This document shows positions 51,351 to 59,483 of a stretch of DNA of 64,000 nucleotides, in pieces; the first letter of the stretch is position 1; each line of letters starts with the position of its first letter. Under the pieces are notes generated by a model that was given only the letters and a program-made list of their open reading frames with translations, searched no databases and had not been told where the DNA came from. This DNA is from Hydrococcus rivularis NIES-593 (GTDB taxonomy: Bacteria > Cyanobacteriota > Cyanobacteriia > Cyanobacteriales > Microcystaceae). The position numbers were made by a program, and so were the translations under genes. The stretch spans positions 1 through 64,000 of the forward strand of contig NZ_MRCB01000027.1 in assembly GCF_001904635.1 (NCBI RefSeq), written 5' to 3'.

Positions 51351-52022
51351 ATGAACCAGCAACACAGTTTATTCGATGTCGAAGAAACCATCCGTAACAG
51401 TAAAAGCCAAAAAGCTAGCGAAATATTAAACCCTAGCACTAGAAAGATACTTCAGCTACTAACTAGCCAAGGGATTAATAAAGCTGTAACAGCTAGTCTA
51501 CTCGATCTAGCAGGAGCAAGCCGTGAAATTGTTCAATACATCGCCGGGCCAGTTGTGACTCAGCAGAACGGTTGGCAACAGTCAATTCCCACTTGGGTAG
51601 GAAAAGCGATCGCAGTTGATAGATTAGATGCAGCTTTACAAGAGATAGACAAGGGAGAAGTAGGTAAACTCGCCTCTAGTAGCGAAGTTGTTGCACTGAT
51701 GATGCCAATTGCTTTTGAAGTGCCGCTATCATCCGAATGGACAGATGTTTACCTCTGGGCAAGTTATGATGCCCTCGTTAAGCACAGACCTTTCAAGAAT
51801 TTTAACTACGAAAACCTCTGGGAGAAGATTGGTACAACTCCGGTTTCGTATGACAAAATTCGCTCTGATTATGAAACCCTGGCTGCTGATATCCGTTCTC
51901 GTGTAGTCAAACACGCGGCGAAAGAGGGATGGGGTAAGAAGTCTTCAAATAACAACAAGCACCCTGTTACAGCAACTTCAACTGAAAGTAATACTAAGAT
52001 GGAGCAATTGTCACTGTTTTAA
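51351..52022 (+). CDS. Unknown protein with clamp-binding-like peptides at both ends
   Basis: 223 residues. It begins MNQQHSLFDVEE and ends KMEQLSLF, i.e. a QHSLF and a QLSLF peptide at the two termini. The middle is helical (LLTSQGINKAVTASLLDLAG, EVGKLASSSEVVALMMPIAF, DVYLWASYDALVKHRPF) with no motif I know. It follows the clamp loader by 78 bp. Two clamp-binding peptides on one chain could bridge two sites of the clamp ring or two clamps. Confidence 0.55.
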   Translation: MNQQHSLFDVEETIRNSKSQKASEILNPSTRKILQLLTSQGINKAVTASLLDLAGASREIVQYIAGPVVTQQNGWQQSIPTWVGKAIAVDRLDAALQEIDKGEVGKLASSSEVVALMMPIAFEVPLSSEWTDVYLWASYDALVKHRPFKNFNYENLWEKIGTTPVSYDKIRSDYETLAADIRSRVVKHAAKEGWGKKSSNNNKHPVTATSTESNTKMEQLSLF

Positions 52023-52025
52023 TAA

Positions 52026-52721
52026 CTAATTGTTAATACTTTTTTCAACACTCCTCCCAAATTCCTTCCTCTCTTTGTCCGTGAGAGGAGGAAGTTCTTC
52101 CTTGTAATAAAAATTGCCTAATTTCTGACACTGATTGACATAAATTCGTCTTGCTGAATCACTTGCCCTCAAGTCCTGACGCAAAAGTAATTTAAATGAT
52201 TTTTCACGCTCGTTCAATTCTTTTGCTGCTACAAGAATTTTTGGTGATATGGCAGGATTTTCATAAGTAGAAGAAAGTTCTTCACTTGATGAATAAACAC
52301 TTAGTCTATTGCCAGCAGATTGAGTTAGAAGCCGCTGAGTATTATACGAACGCCATAGACCTAACTTTTCGCGCCGTAGTGACTCAATTTCAACCTCACC
52401 AACTCGGTCTGGAGTACTGCGCCGCACGTAGACAAAACAAGCTTTATCAGCCGCTACAGTCAAACTCACTTTTACACCATTACCATCAAAATAAAACGAG
52501 TCAATTAAGTCGTTTTCTGCACTAACTTCTCCAAGCTTCTCTTTATTTGATAAATCAGGTAACACTTCTGAATTTAACGACGGCGTAGCATTATTAACAT
52601 TAGCTGAGGATAATGAAGGCGTAGGTGAAGGATTCGATTCTATAGCTGAAACTTTATTTTCTTTTTCTGGAGATGAACATCCAACCAGTAAGAATAATCC
52701 TATAAATAAATATTTTTTCAT
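52026..52721 (-). CDS. Predicted lipoprotein, unknown function
   Basis: 231 residues. KKYLFIGLFLLVGCSS is a bacterial lipobox with the lipidated cysteine at residue 15. A Ser/Pro/Asn-rich linker follows, then a domain (VKVSLTVAADKACFVYVRRS, GLWRSYNTQRLL) and helices to the end. It converges on the 223-aa gene with a 3-bp gap and no obvious terminator between them. Not recognised; membrane-attached on the periplasmic side. Confidence 0.6.
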   Translation of the reverse strand: MKKYLFIGLFLLVGCSSPEKENKVSAIESNPSPTPSLSSANVNNATPSLNSEVLPDLSNKEKLGEVSAENDLIDSFYFDGNGVKVSLTVAADKACFVYVRRSTPDRVGEVEIESLRREKLGLWRSYNTQRLLTQSAGNRLSVYSSSEELSSTYENPAISPKILVAAKELNEREKSFKLLLRQDLRASDSARRIYVNQCQKLGNFYYKEELPPLTDKERKEFGRSVEKSINN

Positions 52722-52763
52722 AAATATAAATTTGTCTTTATTAATCCAACAGCAGAATATTAA

Positions 52764-53939
52764 TTATTGTTTTCCATTCAACCGACCTGTTTGATAAAAC
52801 TCAAGCAGGTTAGGGAAAGTTTTTTGTAGCAACCAGTTCCGCCCAATTTCTGATTCGGGAATATTTGAAGCAGCCATGTAATAACCACTTCTGTAAGCAG
52901 CTACACCTAAACAAGCTTGTAGGCTTGATATAGCCCGTGAAGAAACTGGAATAGCCATCAAATCTTGTATATGACTAGGATGATAATTTTGTCCTACCAG
53001 TAAAAAATGAACTAAAGTATGAACCAACCGGGATAAGACAACTGTTCGGTCTTGCCAACGTTCTAAATGAGACTTGATACAAAAGTAATCAGGTAAGTCA
53101 GCTGCTTGAGATTCATCAAGGAACAAATCGCTTTGGCTTTCGATAAAACTAGAATCCAGACCTATAAATTGTTTGAGAAAAACAAGCGTTTTGCCCCAAC
53201 GCTCGTGTTCCTTAGTTTCAGGAGAGAACGCACCTTCTGAATACTGTGAACCATACTTTTCTTGAAGCTGTGCAACCGCCTCTTGATTGATATCACCTTT
53301 CCAGTCAGATTCAACAAAAAACTCTTTTAAAATATCTTGCAAGTAGATGGGCGAAAACTCACTAGTATCCGGTGCTTCATCATCAAAATCGTATTCATAA
53401 GTATCAATAAGAAATTTCTCTAACTCGATTTCTAGCTCTTGCTTTCTATTAACTGGCAGTAATGATTTAGCGTCTTCTAAAGATAGAGGAAAATCTAAAT
53501 AAGGATGTCCTTTAGCTAAGTAAGAATCACCCAAATCAGCTAAACTTTCAAGCGCAATAGTCCGGGCAAAATACTCATCTTGTGGGTGTACGCATATCCC
53601 CTCTAATTCCTTATCCACCAACATCATAGTAATTGCCAGTAGAGCAAACCATGAAGCATCGTGTAAACAAGTTGGTAAATCAGCAATTAAATCTACTAAC
53701 TTCAGTTCTAGAATTTCTCCCCAAACGCCTATCCTAGCGGTATTGGAAACATCACAAAAATGCTCAACATCTTCTCCAACAGATGTTTCTCCTAACCAAG
53801 TAAGATTTTCTACTTGCAAAGGTGAAGAGTAGTCAGGAGTAAGCTGGTTTTGGCTGTCTTCATCGAACTGTATCCACATCAAAGCCAAGAGCATCAGCTT
53901 ACAAATACTTACTCGCTTCAGGAGAAGATATTCAAGCAT
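52764..53939 (-). CDS. Unknown 391-aa protein
   Basis: Acidic, mainly helical protein. A hydrophobic N-terminus (ICKLMLLALMWIQ) might be a weak membrane or packing segment. Further parts: SWFALLAITMMLVDKELEG, TVVLSRLVHTLVHFLLVGQN. No motif recognised. It starts 42 bp upstream of the lipoprotein gene on the same strand, so the two probably form a small minus-strand unit between the clamp loader and ssb. Confidence 0.5.
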   Translation of the reverse strand: MLEYLLLKRVSICKLMLLALMWIQFDEDSQNQLTPDYSSPLQVENLTWLGETSVGEDVEHFCDVSNTARIGVWGEILELKLVDLIADLPTCLHDASWFALLAITMMLVDKELEGICVHPQDEYFARTIALESLADLGDSYLAKGHPYLDFPLSLEDAKSLLPVNRKQELEIELEKFLIDTYEYDFDDEAPDTSEFSPIYLQDILKEFFVESDWKGDINQEAVAQLQEKYGSQYSEGAFSPETKEHERWGKTLVFLKQFIGLDSSFIESQSDLFLDESQAADLPDYFCIKSHLERWQDRTVVLSRLVHTLVHFLLVGQNYHPSHIQDLMAIPVSSRAISSLQACLGVAAYRSGYYMAASNIPESEIGRNWLLQKTFPNLLEFYQTGRLNGKQ

Positions 53940-54174
53940 AAGTCATTACTTATAATTTTTAGATACATATGACGACATTTGCGATCCCACCATAGCACAA
54001 GATAACTTGTCGTTCCTTAGTAAAAACCGCAATGGTATGAGAAACAAAAATAAAAAATAACTCATAAGTATGAAGCAAAAAGTGTGCTTTAAATAAAACA
54101 ATTCATCAAAATGATAAATCCTAAAAGAACTAATGCTGACGCAGCAATAAAAGAAATATATCAATTCTCGCGTT

Positions 54175-56983
54175 ATGAACTATATCAACAAAGTCATGCT
54201 AGTTGGCAGATGTGGACAAGAACCCGATCTGAAATTTTTCGGTGCGACCCGTTGAATGGGAAACCAATCTCTCTTGAGGTTGGAAGCCATTCGCAAGGAT
54301 AAGTAGGAATGCCTACAGAACCTTGACAACTTAGCTTCTGAGAGGGTGAGATTTCTAAGAAATATTAAGAGAAATCAAACTTTTAATAAACTCTTTAGAA
54401 TTTCAATTCCCTCCTTCTAGATGCAAGGAGATGCAACACCCCCATTAGAGCGATTGACTATCAAACTAATGAAGCGGGGAGTAACGGAGGTAACTCTGAA
54501 CCTGACAGAGAATCCCCCCAAGCAGAGATGGGCATGAGTAAGATTTTCTGAATCTACGTTTGAGCCGTCGTCATTCATATCAGCCTACACAGGTTATTGG
54601 CTGTGCCAAAAGGCAAGGATTTGGGCTAGGCAATCCGAAGTTTGACCTAGAGCATCCCCATACAAACCCGGCGGATAGTAGAACTCTAAACCCATCGCAA
54701 AGCAGAAGCTAGGAACGGGATAACCCCTCAATTTCTCTCACAGTGGTCGATTTTGTGAGCAGGGAGTCACCCGTATGGAATTGAAGGGAGGGATTGGCTC
54801 AGAAGCCAAAGCCTTTGGGAAAGCCAAAGGATATGCAGACAGAGCCACGGTAACTCAGAGATGGATAATTCAGTAGGAGTCAAAAAGTCATGGACACGGC
54901 AAACAAGCCGATGTATGAATGGGAGACAATCAACTGGTCACAAACCCAGCGATTAGTTTTTAAGCTTCAAAAAAGAATCTATCGAGCCTCAGAGCGTGGT
55001 GATGTCAAGGCAGTTCGTCGGCTACAAAGGCTGTTGACCAAATCGTGGAACGCCAAAGCGGTAGCAGTCCGCAAGGTAACTCAGGACAATCAAGGCAAAA
55101 ATACGTCTGGGGTTGATGGAGTCTCAAGACTCAGAAATCACCAGAAAATTCATCTTGCCAACAACCTAAACCTGAGTGACAAATCTCAACCAACAAAACG
55201 GGTATGGATTCCTAAACCTGGGAGTGTTGAGATGCGACCGTTAGGAATACCAACGATGAGAGAAAGAGCGAAGCAAGCCCTGTTGAAGCTGGCTCTAGAA
55301 CCAGAATGGGAGGCGAAATTTGAGCCTAACAGTTATGGTTTTAGACCTGGCAGGTCATGTCATGATGCAATAGCTGCAATTTATAACGGTATTGTGCAGA
55401 AGCCAAAATATGTTTTAGATGCAGATATTGAGAAGTGCTTTGACCGCATTAACCATGAAAAGCTACTTGATAAACTCAACACAACGCCAACATTTAGAAG
55501 GCAGATTAGAGCTTGGCTCAAATCTGGAGTTATGGATGGAAAAACGTTATTCCCCACAGAAGAAGGCACGCCACAGGGAGGAGTAATTTCACCTCTACTT
55601 GCCAACATTGCCTTACATGGAATCGAAGAAATGTTGACGAAAAATTTCTCTAGAAGAACAGGAAAAACTAGCAGAAAACGAAAACCTAGTTTCGTCAGAT
55701 ATGCAGATGATTTTGTTCTTATGGATGAGAGTTTGGAAGTAGTTCTAGAAGCAAAACAGCTAATAGAAACATGGTTAAGTGAAATGGGGTTAGTTCTCAA
55801 AGAATCTAAGACGCGAATCACTCATACATTCATGAAATATGAAGAAAAGGTAGGATTCGACTTCTTGGGATTTCATATCCGACAGTATCCATGTAGTGAT
55901 AAACAAAGTGGGTCAGTTGGCGGAACTGAAAGAAAACGAGGACACAAAACGTTCATCAGACCCAGTAAAGAAGCCATCAAACGACATTTGAACAAAATCG
56001 ACGACCTACTGGAAAGAAATGGCAAATCTAGCCAAGAACAAGTAATTAATGCGCTTAACCCAGTTATTAGAGGGTGGGCAGCATATTACTCAACTGTTGC
56101 TAGCAGTCATACTTTTAACAATATGGATAGTATTTTGTACCAGAAATTGTTTGCCTGGGCTAAGAAAAGAAAAAATCGGGGACAAAACAATACTGAGTTA
56201 GTCTCCAATTACTGGGGGGTCAACAGAGGATTAGGCTGGAAATTCATGACTCCAGATAATGAATATGTCCTAGAAAGATACCGGGACACACATATAAAAA
56301 GGCACATCAAAATCAAAGGGGAAAGAAGCCCCTATGATGGCGATCTAACTTACTGGAGTAATCGTCTGGCTCAACATCCTATGCTACGTCATGTAGTAGC
56401 CAAACTCTTGATTAAACAGGAGAAAAAATGTAGCGAATGTCATCTCATGTTTACCAGTGAAGACATTATGGAAGTTCATCACATCGATCAAAATCGCGGA
56501 AATAACAAACTCAATAATCTCACACTGGTACATCGACACTGCCACGACACCATACACGCACAAGGTACATACGCAAGCTGAGTTATTGAGGAGCCGTGTG
56601 CGGTGAAAGTCGCACGCACGGTTCTGAAACAGAGGTAAGCAGGGCGACTTGCTTATCGACTGTAACAGTCGGGAGCAGTTAAAGCTTCAATCTCTATTGC
56701 AGTAAGACCACCCTACAGAAGTGAACAAGCCCTTTGGTTTGATTTAGTCGCTTGGGGAAATCAAGCAGAAGTGATTGGAAATTACGTTCGTAAAGGGACT
56801 CAGATTGCAATTACTGGCGAGTTTGGATTTGATCGTTGGGCTGATAAAAATTCTGGCACTATGCGGCAAAAACCTGTAATCACAATCAACGCCATCGAAT
56901 TATTAGGTTCACCCCGTAAGGAAGAATCTACATCTACTTCTGTACCAAACGAAACACAGGCTGTAGCTAACGCAAATTTCTAG
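54175..56983 (+). CDS. ssb: Single-stranded DNA-binding protein, interrupted by a group II intron
   Basis: Exon 1 is 54175-54241 and exon 2 is 56667-56983; together they give 128 codons exactly in frame. Exon 1 encodes MNYINKVMLVGRCGQEPDLK then FF; the junction codon becomes GAG, giving ESGAVKAS as in normal SSB, followed by WFDLVAWGNQAEVIGNYVRK and GFDRWADKNSGTMRQKP. This is a complete OB-fold SSB of 127 residues. The end is AVANANF, without the acidic D-D-I-P-F tip that recruits partners. Without splicing only a short peptide would be made. Confidence 0.85.
54890..56581 (+). CDS. ltrA: Group II intron reverse transcriptase/maturase with HNH endonuclease
   Basis: 563 residues. Reverse transcriptase: GVDGVS, KPGSVEMRPLGIPTMRERA, EPNSYGFRPGRSCHDAI, LDADIEKCFDRINH, GTPQGGVISPLLANI and the catalytic RYADDFVLM near residue 271. 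A maturase (X) domain follows (VINALNPVIRGWAAYY), then an HNH module near 510-560: CSECHLMF, EVHHIDQNRGNN, LVHRHCHDTIHA. All modules look intact, so the intron should be able to splice and move. It lies in intron domain IV. Confidence 0.95.
   Translation: MDTANKPMYEWETINWSQTQRLVFKLQKRIYRASERGDVKAVRRLQRLLTKSWNAKAVAVRKVTQDNQGKNTSGVDGVSRLRNHQKIHLANNLNLSDKSQPTKRVWIPKPGSVEMRPLGIPTMRERAKQALLKLALEPEWEAKFEPNSYGFRPGRSCHDAIAAIYNGIVQKPKYVLDADIEKCFDRINHEKLLDKLNTTPTFRRQIRAWLKSGVMDGKTLFPTEEGTPQGGVISPLLANIALHGIEEMLTKNFSRRTGKTSRKRKPSFVRYADDFVLMDESLEVVLEAKQLIETWLSEMGLVLKESKTRITHTFMKYEEKVGFDFLGFHIRQYPCSDKQSGSVGGTERKRGHKTFIRPSKEAIKRHLNKIDDLLERNGKSSQEQVINALNPVIRGWAAYYSTVASSHTFNNMDSILYQKLFAWAKKRKNRGQNNTELVSNYWGVNRGLGWKFMTPDNEYVLERYRDTHIKRHIKIKGERSPYDGDLTYWSNRLAQHPMLRHVVAKLLIKQEKKCSECHLMFTSEDIMEVHHIDQNRGNNKLNNLTLVHRHCHDTIHAQGTYAS
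56591..56666 (+). ncRNA. Group II intron domains V and VI
   Basis: Domain V: GAGCCGTGTGCGG (56591-56603), GAAA-containing loop, complementary arm to 56624, with the AGC triad at its base. Domain VI follows (GGTAAGCA pairing with TGCTTATC), with a bulged A at 56659 and the intron end AAC at 56666. Confidence 0.85.
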
Positions 56984-57056
56984 AAAATTACAAATCGCCC
57001 ATGCACTATAAATCATAGGCGATCAACCATCTAATCAATCTACAAACCAAACGACC

Positions 57057-57476
57057 ATGATTCATAATACTGCAACTATTAATCTTAAATCAGTGAACAC
57101 AACCCACGACAAAGAAGGTTCCTTGATTGCTTTTGGAATTGCTGAATTCTACTACCGTTCCAAGGAAGGAGTCGTTACTGACGAGATACCATTCCGTTCC
57201 AAAGGCGCACCTGCTGTCGTCATCAACGAACAAGGGGAAGGCGTACATGGTACAGCAGAAGGATATCTTGATTTAGTGGTAGATAACAGGGGTGAGTACA
57301 AAGAGAAGATTGCCACATTCGTAATTAGAAACTTTATCTCAGCACAACCGATTAACGAACTCACCCAAGTTAGCAAAAATTCTCACTCGCCCGAAACTCC
57401 CGATTTTGCCAAGGAACTACTCGAAGATAACGTTACTTCGACAAATGAAGACCTAGACGAAGAACCTCCATTTTAG
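57057..57476 (+). CDS. SSB-like OB-fold protein with acidic C-terminal tip
   Basis: 139 residues. The N-terminal ~100 are strand-rich in an OB-fold-like order (TATINLKSVNTTHDKEGSLI, AFGIAEFYYRSKEG, IATFVIRNFISAQP). The end DLDEEPPF closely resembles the acidic SSB tip (D-D-D-I-P-F) that binds SSB partners. It lies 73 bp after ssb. The classic SSB signature is not clear, so this may be a distant SSB paralog or an SSB-associated protein. It carries the tip that the spliced ssb product lacks. Confidence 0.5.
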   Translation: MIHNTATINLKSVNTTHDKEGSLIAFGIAEFYYRSKEGVVTDEIPFRSKGAPAVVINEQGEGVHGTAEGYLDLVVDNRGEYKEKIATFVIRNFISAQPINELTQVSKNSHSPETPDFAKELLEDNVTSTNEDLDEEPPF

Positions 57477-57489
57477 AACCAATTAACTG

Positions 57490-57541
57490 AATAATGCTAG
57501 TCCAGACAGGTTTACTGGTTGGAACTAGCGTTATTTTTTTT
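57490..57541 (+). terminator. Rho-independent terminator after the SSB-like gene
   Basis: AATAATGCTAGT (57490-57501) pairs with ACTAGCGTTATT (57524-57535), with inner pairs CCA/TGG and CAG/CTG, followed by a run of eight T. It separates the ssb unit from parAB. Confidence 0.85.
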
Positions 57542-57614
57542 CAAAAATCCAAAATAAAAATCCACTGTTTGGTAGAATCGCTGACATGGGTTCACAAAAT
57601 CGCTTCATTAATAT

Positions 57615-58385
57615 ATGTCATCAACCAAAATAATTGCCACTTTCAATCAGTCAGGTGGTGCAGCTAAGACGACTATTACACACAATCTTGGATACCACCT
57701 TGCTAAAAAACACCGTGTACTGCTTGTGGATATGGACCCACAAGCATCGCTAACAGCTTTTATGGGATTAGGGGAAGTCAAGCTCAAAACTGAGCAAACT
57801 ATCTATGGTGCGATCGCTGAAGAAACTCCCCTGTATATATGGGAAAAACCTATTCACGGGATGCACCTTGTACCAACAAATATCCAATTGGCAGGTACGG
57901 AGCAAAAAATTTTTCATGACTTGACCATTGACAACCGCCAACGGCTCAAATTTGCACTCTCAAATGTACTTGACCAGTATGATTATATTTTAATTGATTG
58001 TCCGCCTTCTCTAGGAATCCTAAGCATTATGAGCTTAGTAGCTGCTTCACACGTTATTATTCCTGTTGAAACACAATATAAGTGCTATCTTGGCACCAAC
58101 CAACTGCTAGAAACGATCGCCCGGCTCAAAAAAGGAGGACACCAGAAATTACAAATTGCCTGTATAATTCCAACCAAATACGATAATCGTAATCTTCAAG
58201 ACACAGGAATACTGGAAGAAATTAAACAACAGGTTGAAGGACGGATACACGTTACTGCCCCCATTCCTAAATCAACAGCTTTTCCTGACGCAACCCAGGC
58301 ACATCTACCACTTGCACTCCACAAGAAAAACCACCCCGCAGTTAGCATACTCGAAGAAATTACAAAATATATTACTCAACTATGA
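57615..58385 (+). CDS. parA: ParA-type partition ATPase
   Basis: 256 residues. FNQSGGAAKTTITHNLGYHL is the deviant Walker A; VLLVDMDPQASLTAFMGLG, YDYILIDCPPSLGILS and HVIIPVETQYKC are the other ParA/MinD motifs. The 'signature' lysine that normally begins the K-G-G-x-x-K-T loop is serine here; as I recall, several cyanobacterial plasmid ParAs have Q-A or Q-S at this place. No N-terminal DNA-binding extension, so it is a type Ib-like small ParA. It overlaps parB by 4 bp (ATGA). Confidence 0.9.
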   Translation: MSSTKIIATFNQSGGAAKTTITHNLGYHLAKKHRVLLVDMDPQASLTAFMGLGEVKLKTEQTIYGAIAEETPLYIWEKPIHGMHLVPTNIQLAGTEQKIFHDLTIDNRQRLKFALSNVLDQYDYILIDCPPSLGILSIMSLVAASHVIIPVETQYKCYLGTNQLLETIARLKKGGHQKLQIACIIPTKYDNRNLQDTGILEEIKQQVEGRIHVTAPIPKSTAFPDATQAHLPLALHKKNHPAVSILEEITKYITQL

Positions 58386-59329
58386 GCCAAAAACGCGAAC
58401 TAGAAAAACTCACTGGACTCGATAATTTATTCGGAGACGAAGTAGAACAATCCTTATCTGATTCCACTTTACCTTTATCTCAAATCATTCTTCCAGCGAG
58501 TCAACCACGTCGCTATTTTGACCCTGAAAAACTCAAATCCCTAGCCGATAGCATTAAAGAAGTAGGATTACTAGAACCTATAGTCGTCAGGCAAATTGAA
58601 GAAAACAAGTATGAACTGATTGCCGGCGAACGCCGTCTTAAAGCTTGCAAAATTGCAGGGAGTGAGAGAATTTCTGTAGTCATTATCGAGTGCGATGATA
58701 AACAAGCTCGCAAGCTTCGATTAGTTGAAAACCTCCAGCGTGAAGAACTCAATACCTGGGAGGAAACAATCGGCATTTTAGAATTACTTACCCACGAGCT
58801 AGAAAAAGACCAAGAAGGGATAGTTTCTCTTCTGTATCAGATGAATAACGAAAGTAAGGGAAATTCTAACCATAACGTTATGGTTAGTGAAGAAGCACTT
58901 GCGATACAAAGAATATTTCTACAGATAGGTAAGATATCCTGGGAGTCATTTGTATCAAACCGCCTTCCTCTACTTAAACTACCTTCAGATATCCAAGCAG
59001 TATTAGAGCAAGGTCAGATAGAATACACAAAGTCAAAAGAAATTGCTCGGATTAAGGACAATGAAAAACGGCAAAATATTTTAAAAAAAGCCATTGAAGA
59101 AAATCTCTCATTATCTGTAATCAAAGAGTTAGTGGGAGATATTCTTCAAATTCAATCAGAAAGTAAACCCCAGTCTCCCCAACAACAAAACAAGGAACGA
59201 ACCAGCAAAATATACAAAGCACTCATCAAGAGCAAAATCTGGGATGACGAGAAAAAAGTCAAAAAAGTTAATCGTCTTTTTGACCAAATTGAAGCACTTT
59301 TAGAAGAAAAGAAGGAAGACGCTTCTTAG
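58382..59329 (+). CDS. parB: ParB-type partition protein
   Basis: 315 residues. The ParB/Spo0J core: LPLSQIILPASQPRRYFDPE, SLADSIKEVGLLEPIVVRQI, YELIAGERRLKACKIAGSER, LRLVENLQREELNTWEETIG. A helix-turn-helix part follows, and the end is Lys/Glu-rich. ParB binds a centromere site and CTP and works with ParA for plasmid segregation. A 22-bp perfect palindrome lies inside the gene at 58865. Start overlaps parA as ATGA. Confidence 0.9.
   Translation: MSQKRELEKLTGLDNLFGDEVEQSLSDSTLPLSQIILPASQPRRYFDPEKLKSLADSIKEVGLLEPIVVRQIEENKYELIAGERRLKACKIAGSERISVVIIECDDKQARKLRLVENLQREELNTWEETIGILELLTHELEKDQEGIVSLLYQMNNESKGNSNHNVMVSEEALAIQRIFLQIGKISWESFVSNRLPLLKLPSDIQAVLEQGQIEYTKSKEIARIKDNEKRQNILKKAIEENLSLSVIKELVGDILQIQSESKPQSPQQQNKERTSKIYKALIKSKIWDDEKKVKKVNRLFDQIEALLEEKKEDAS
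58865..58886. other. 22-bp perfect palindrome inside parB
   Basis: Half-site CTAACCATAAC followed by its exact complement. The central CATAACGTTATG codes HNVM. It could be a ParB binding (parS-like) site or a chance result of codon choice; no second copy was seen in the window. Confidence 0.45.
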
Positions 59330-59483
59330 CTCGGTTTGATCCAATGATTCAGTTTAGGTGATCTCAAAAAAATTCTAGCGAATAGAACCTGATCAACCAA
59401 AGCCAGTTCACTCTCTAAAGGCTTGTAAACAGTTTGGATAGTAATTGTCTTTAAAAGTTTTTCCAACAGTACCAATTTTATTG

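Larger units (their letters stand above)
54242..56666 (+). mobile_element. Group II intron (chloroplast-like class), full length
   Basis: It starts GTGCGACCCG, the group II 5' consensus, and ends ...CTGTAAC, with a likely branch A at 56659, eight bases from the end. Domain V is at 56591-56624 and a reverse transcriptase is encoded in domain IV. The 5' ~650 bp before the reverse transcriptase are structured intron RNA with no gene. Both exons join to restore ssb, so the boundaries are well fixed. Confidence 0.9.

Noticed and set aside
54111-54302. 63-codon plus-strand frame over the start of ssb
   Set aside because: It runs out of frame across exon 1 and into the intron; the SSB exon in the other frame explains the sequence.
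57542-57614. Possible parS or iteron array upstream of parA
   Set aside because: Only two short AATCGCT copies are visible; too little for a centromere or origin call. No canonical TGTTTCACGTGAAACA site was seen.
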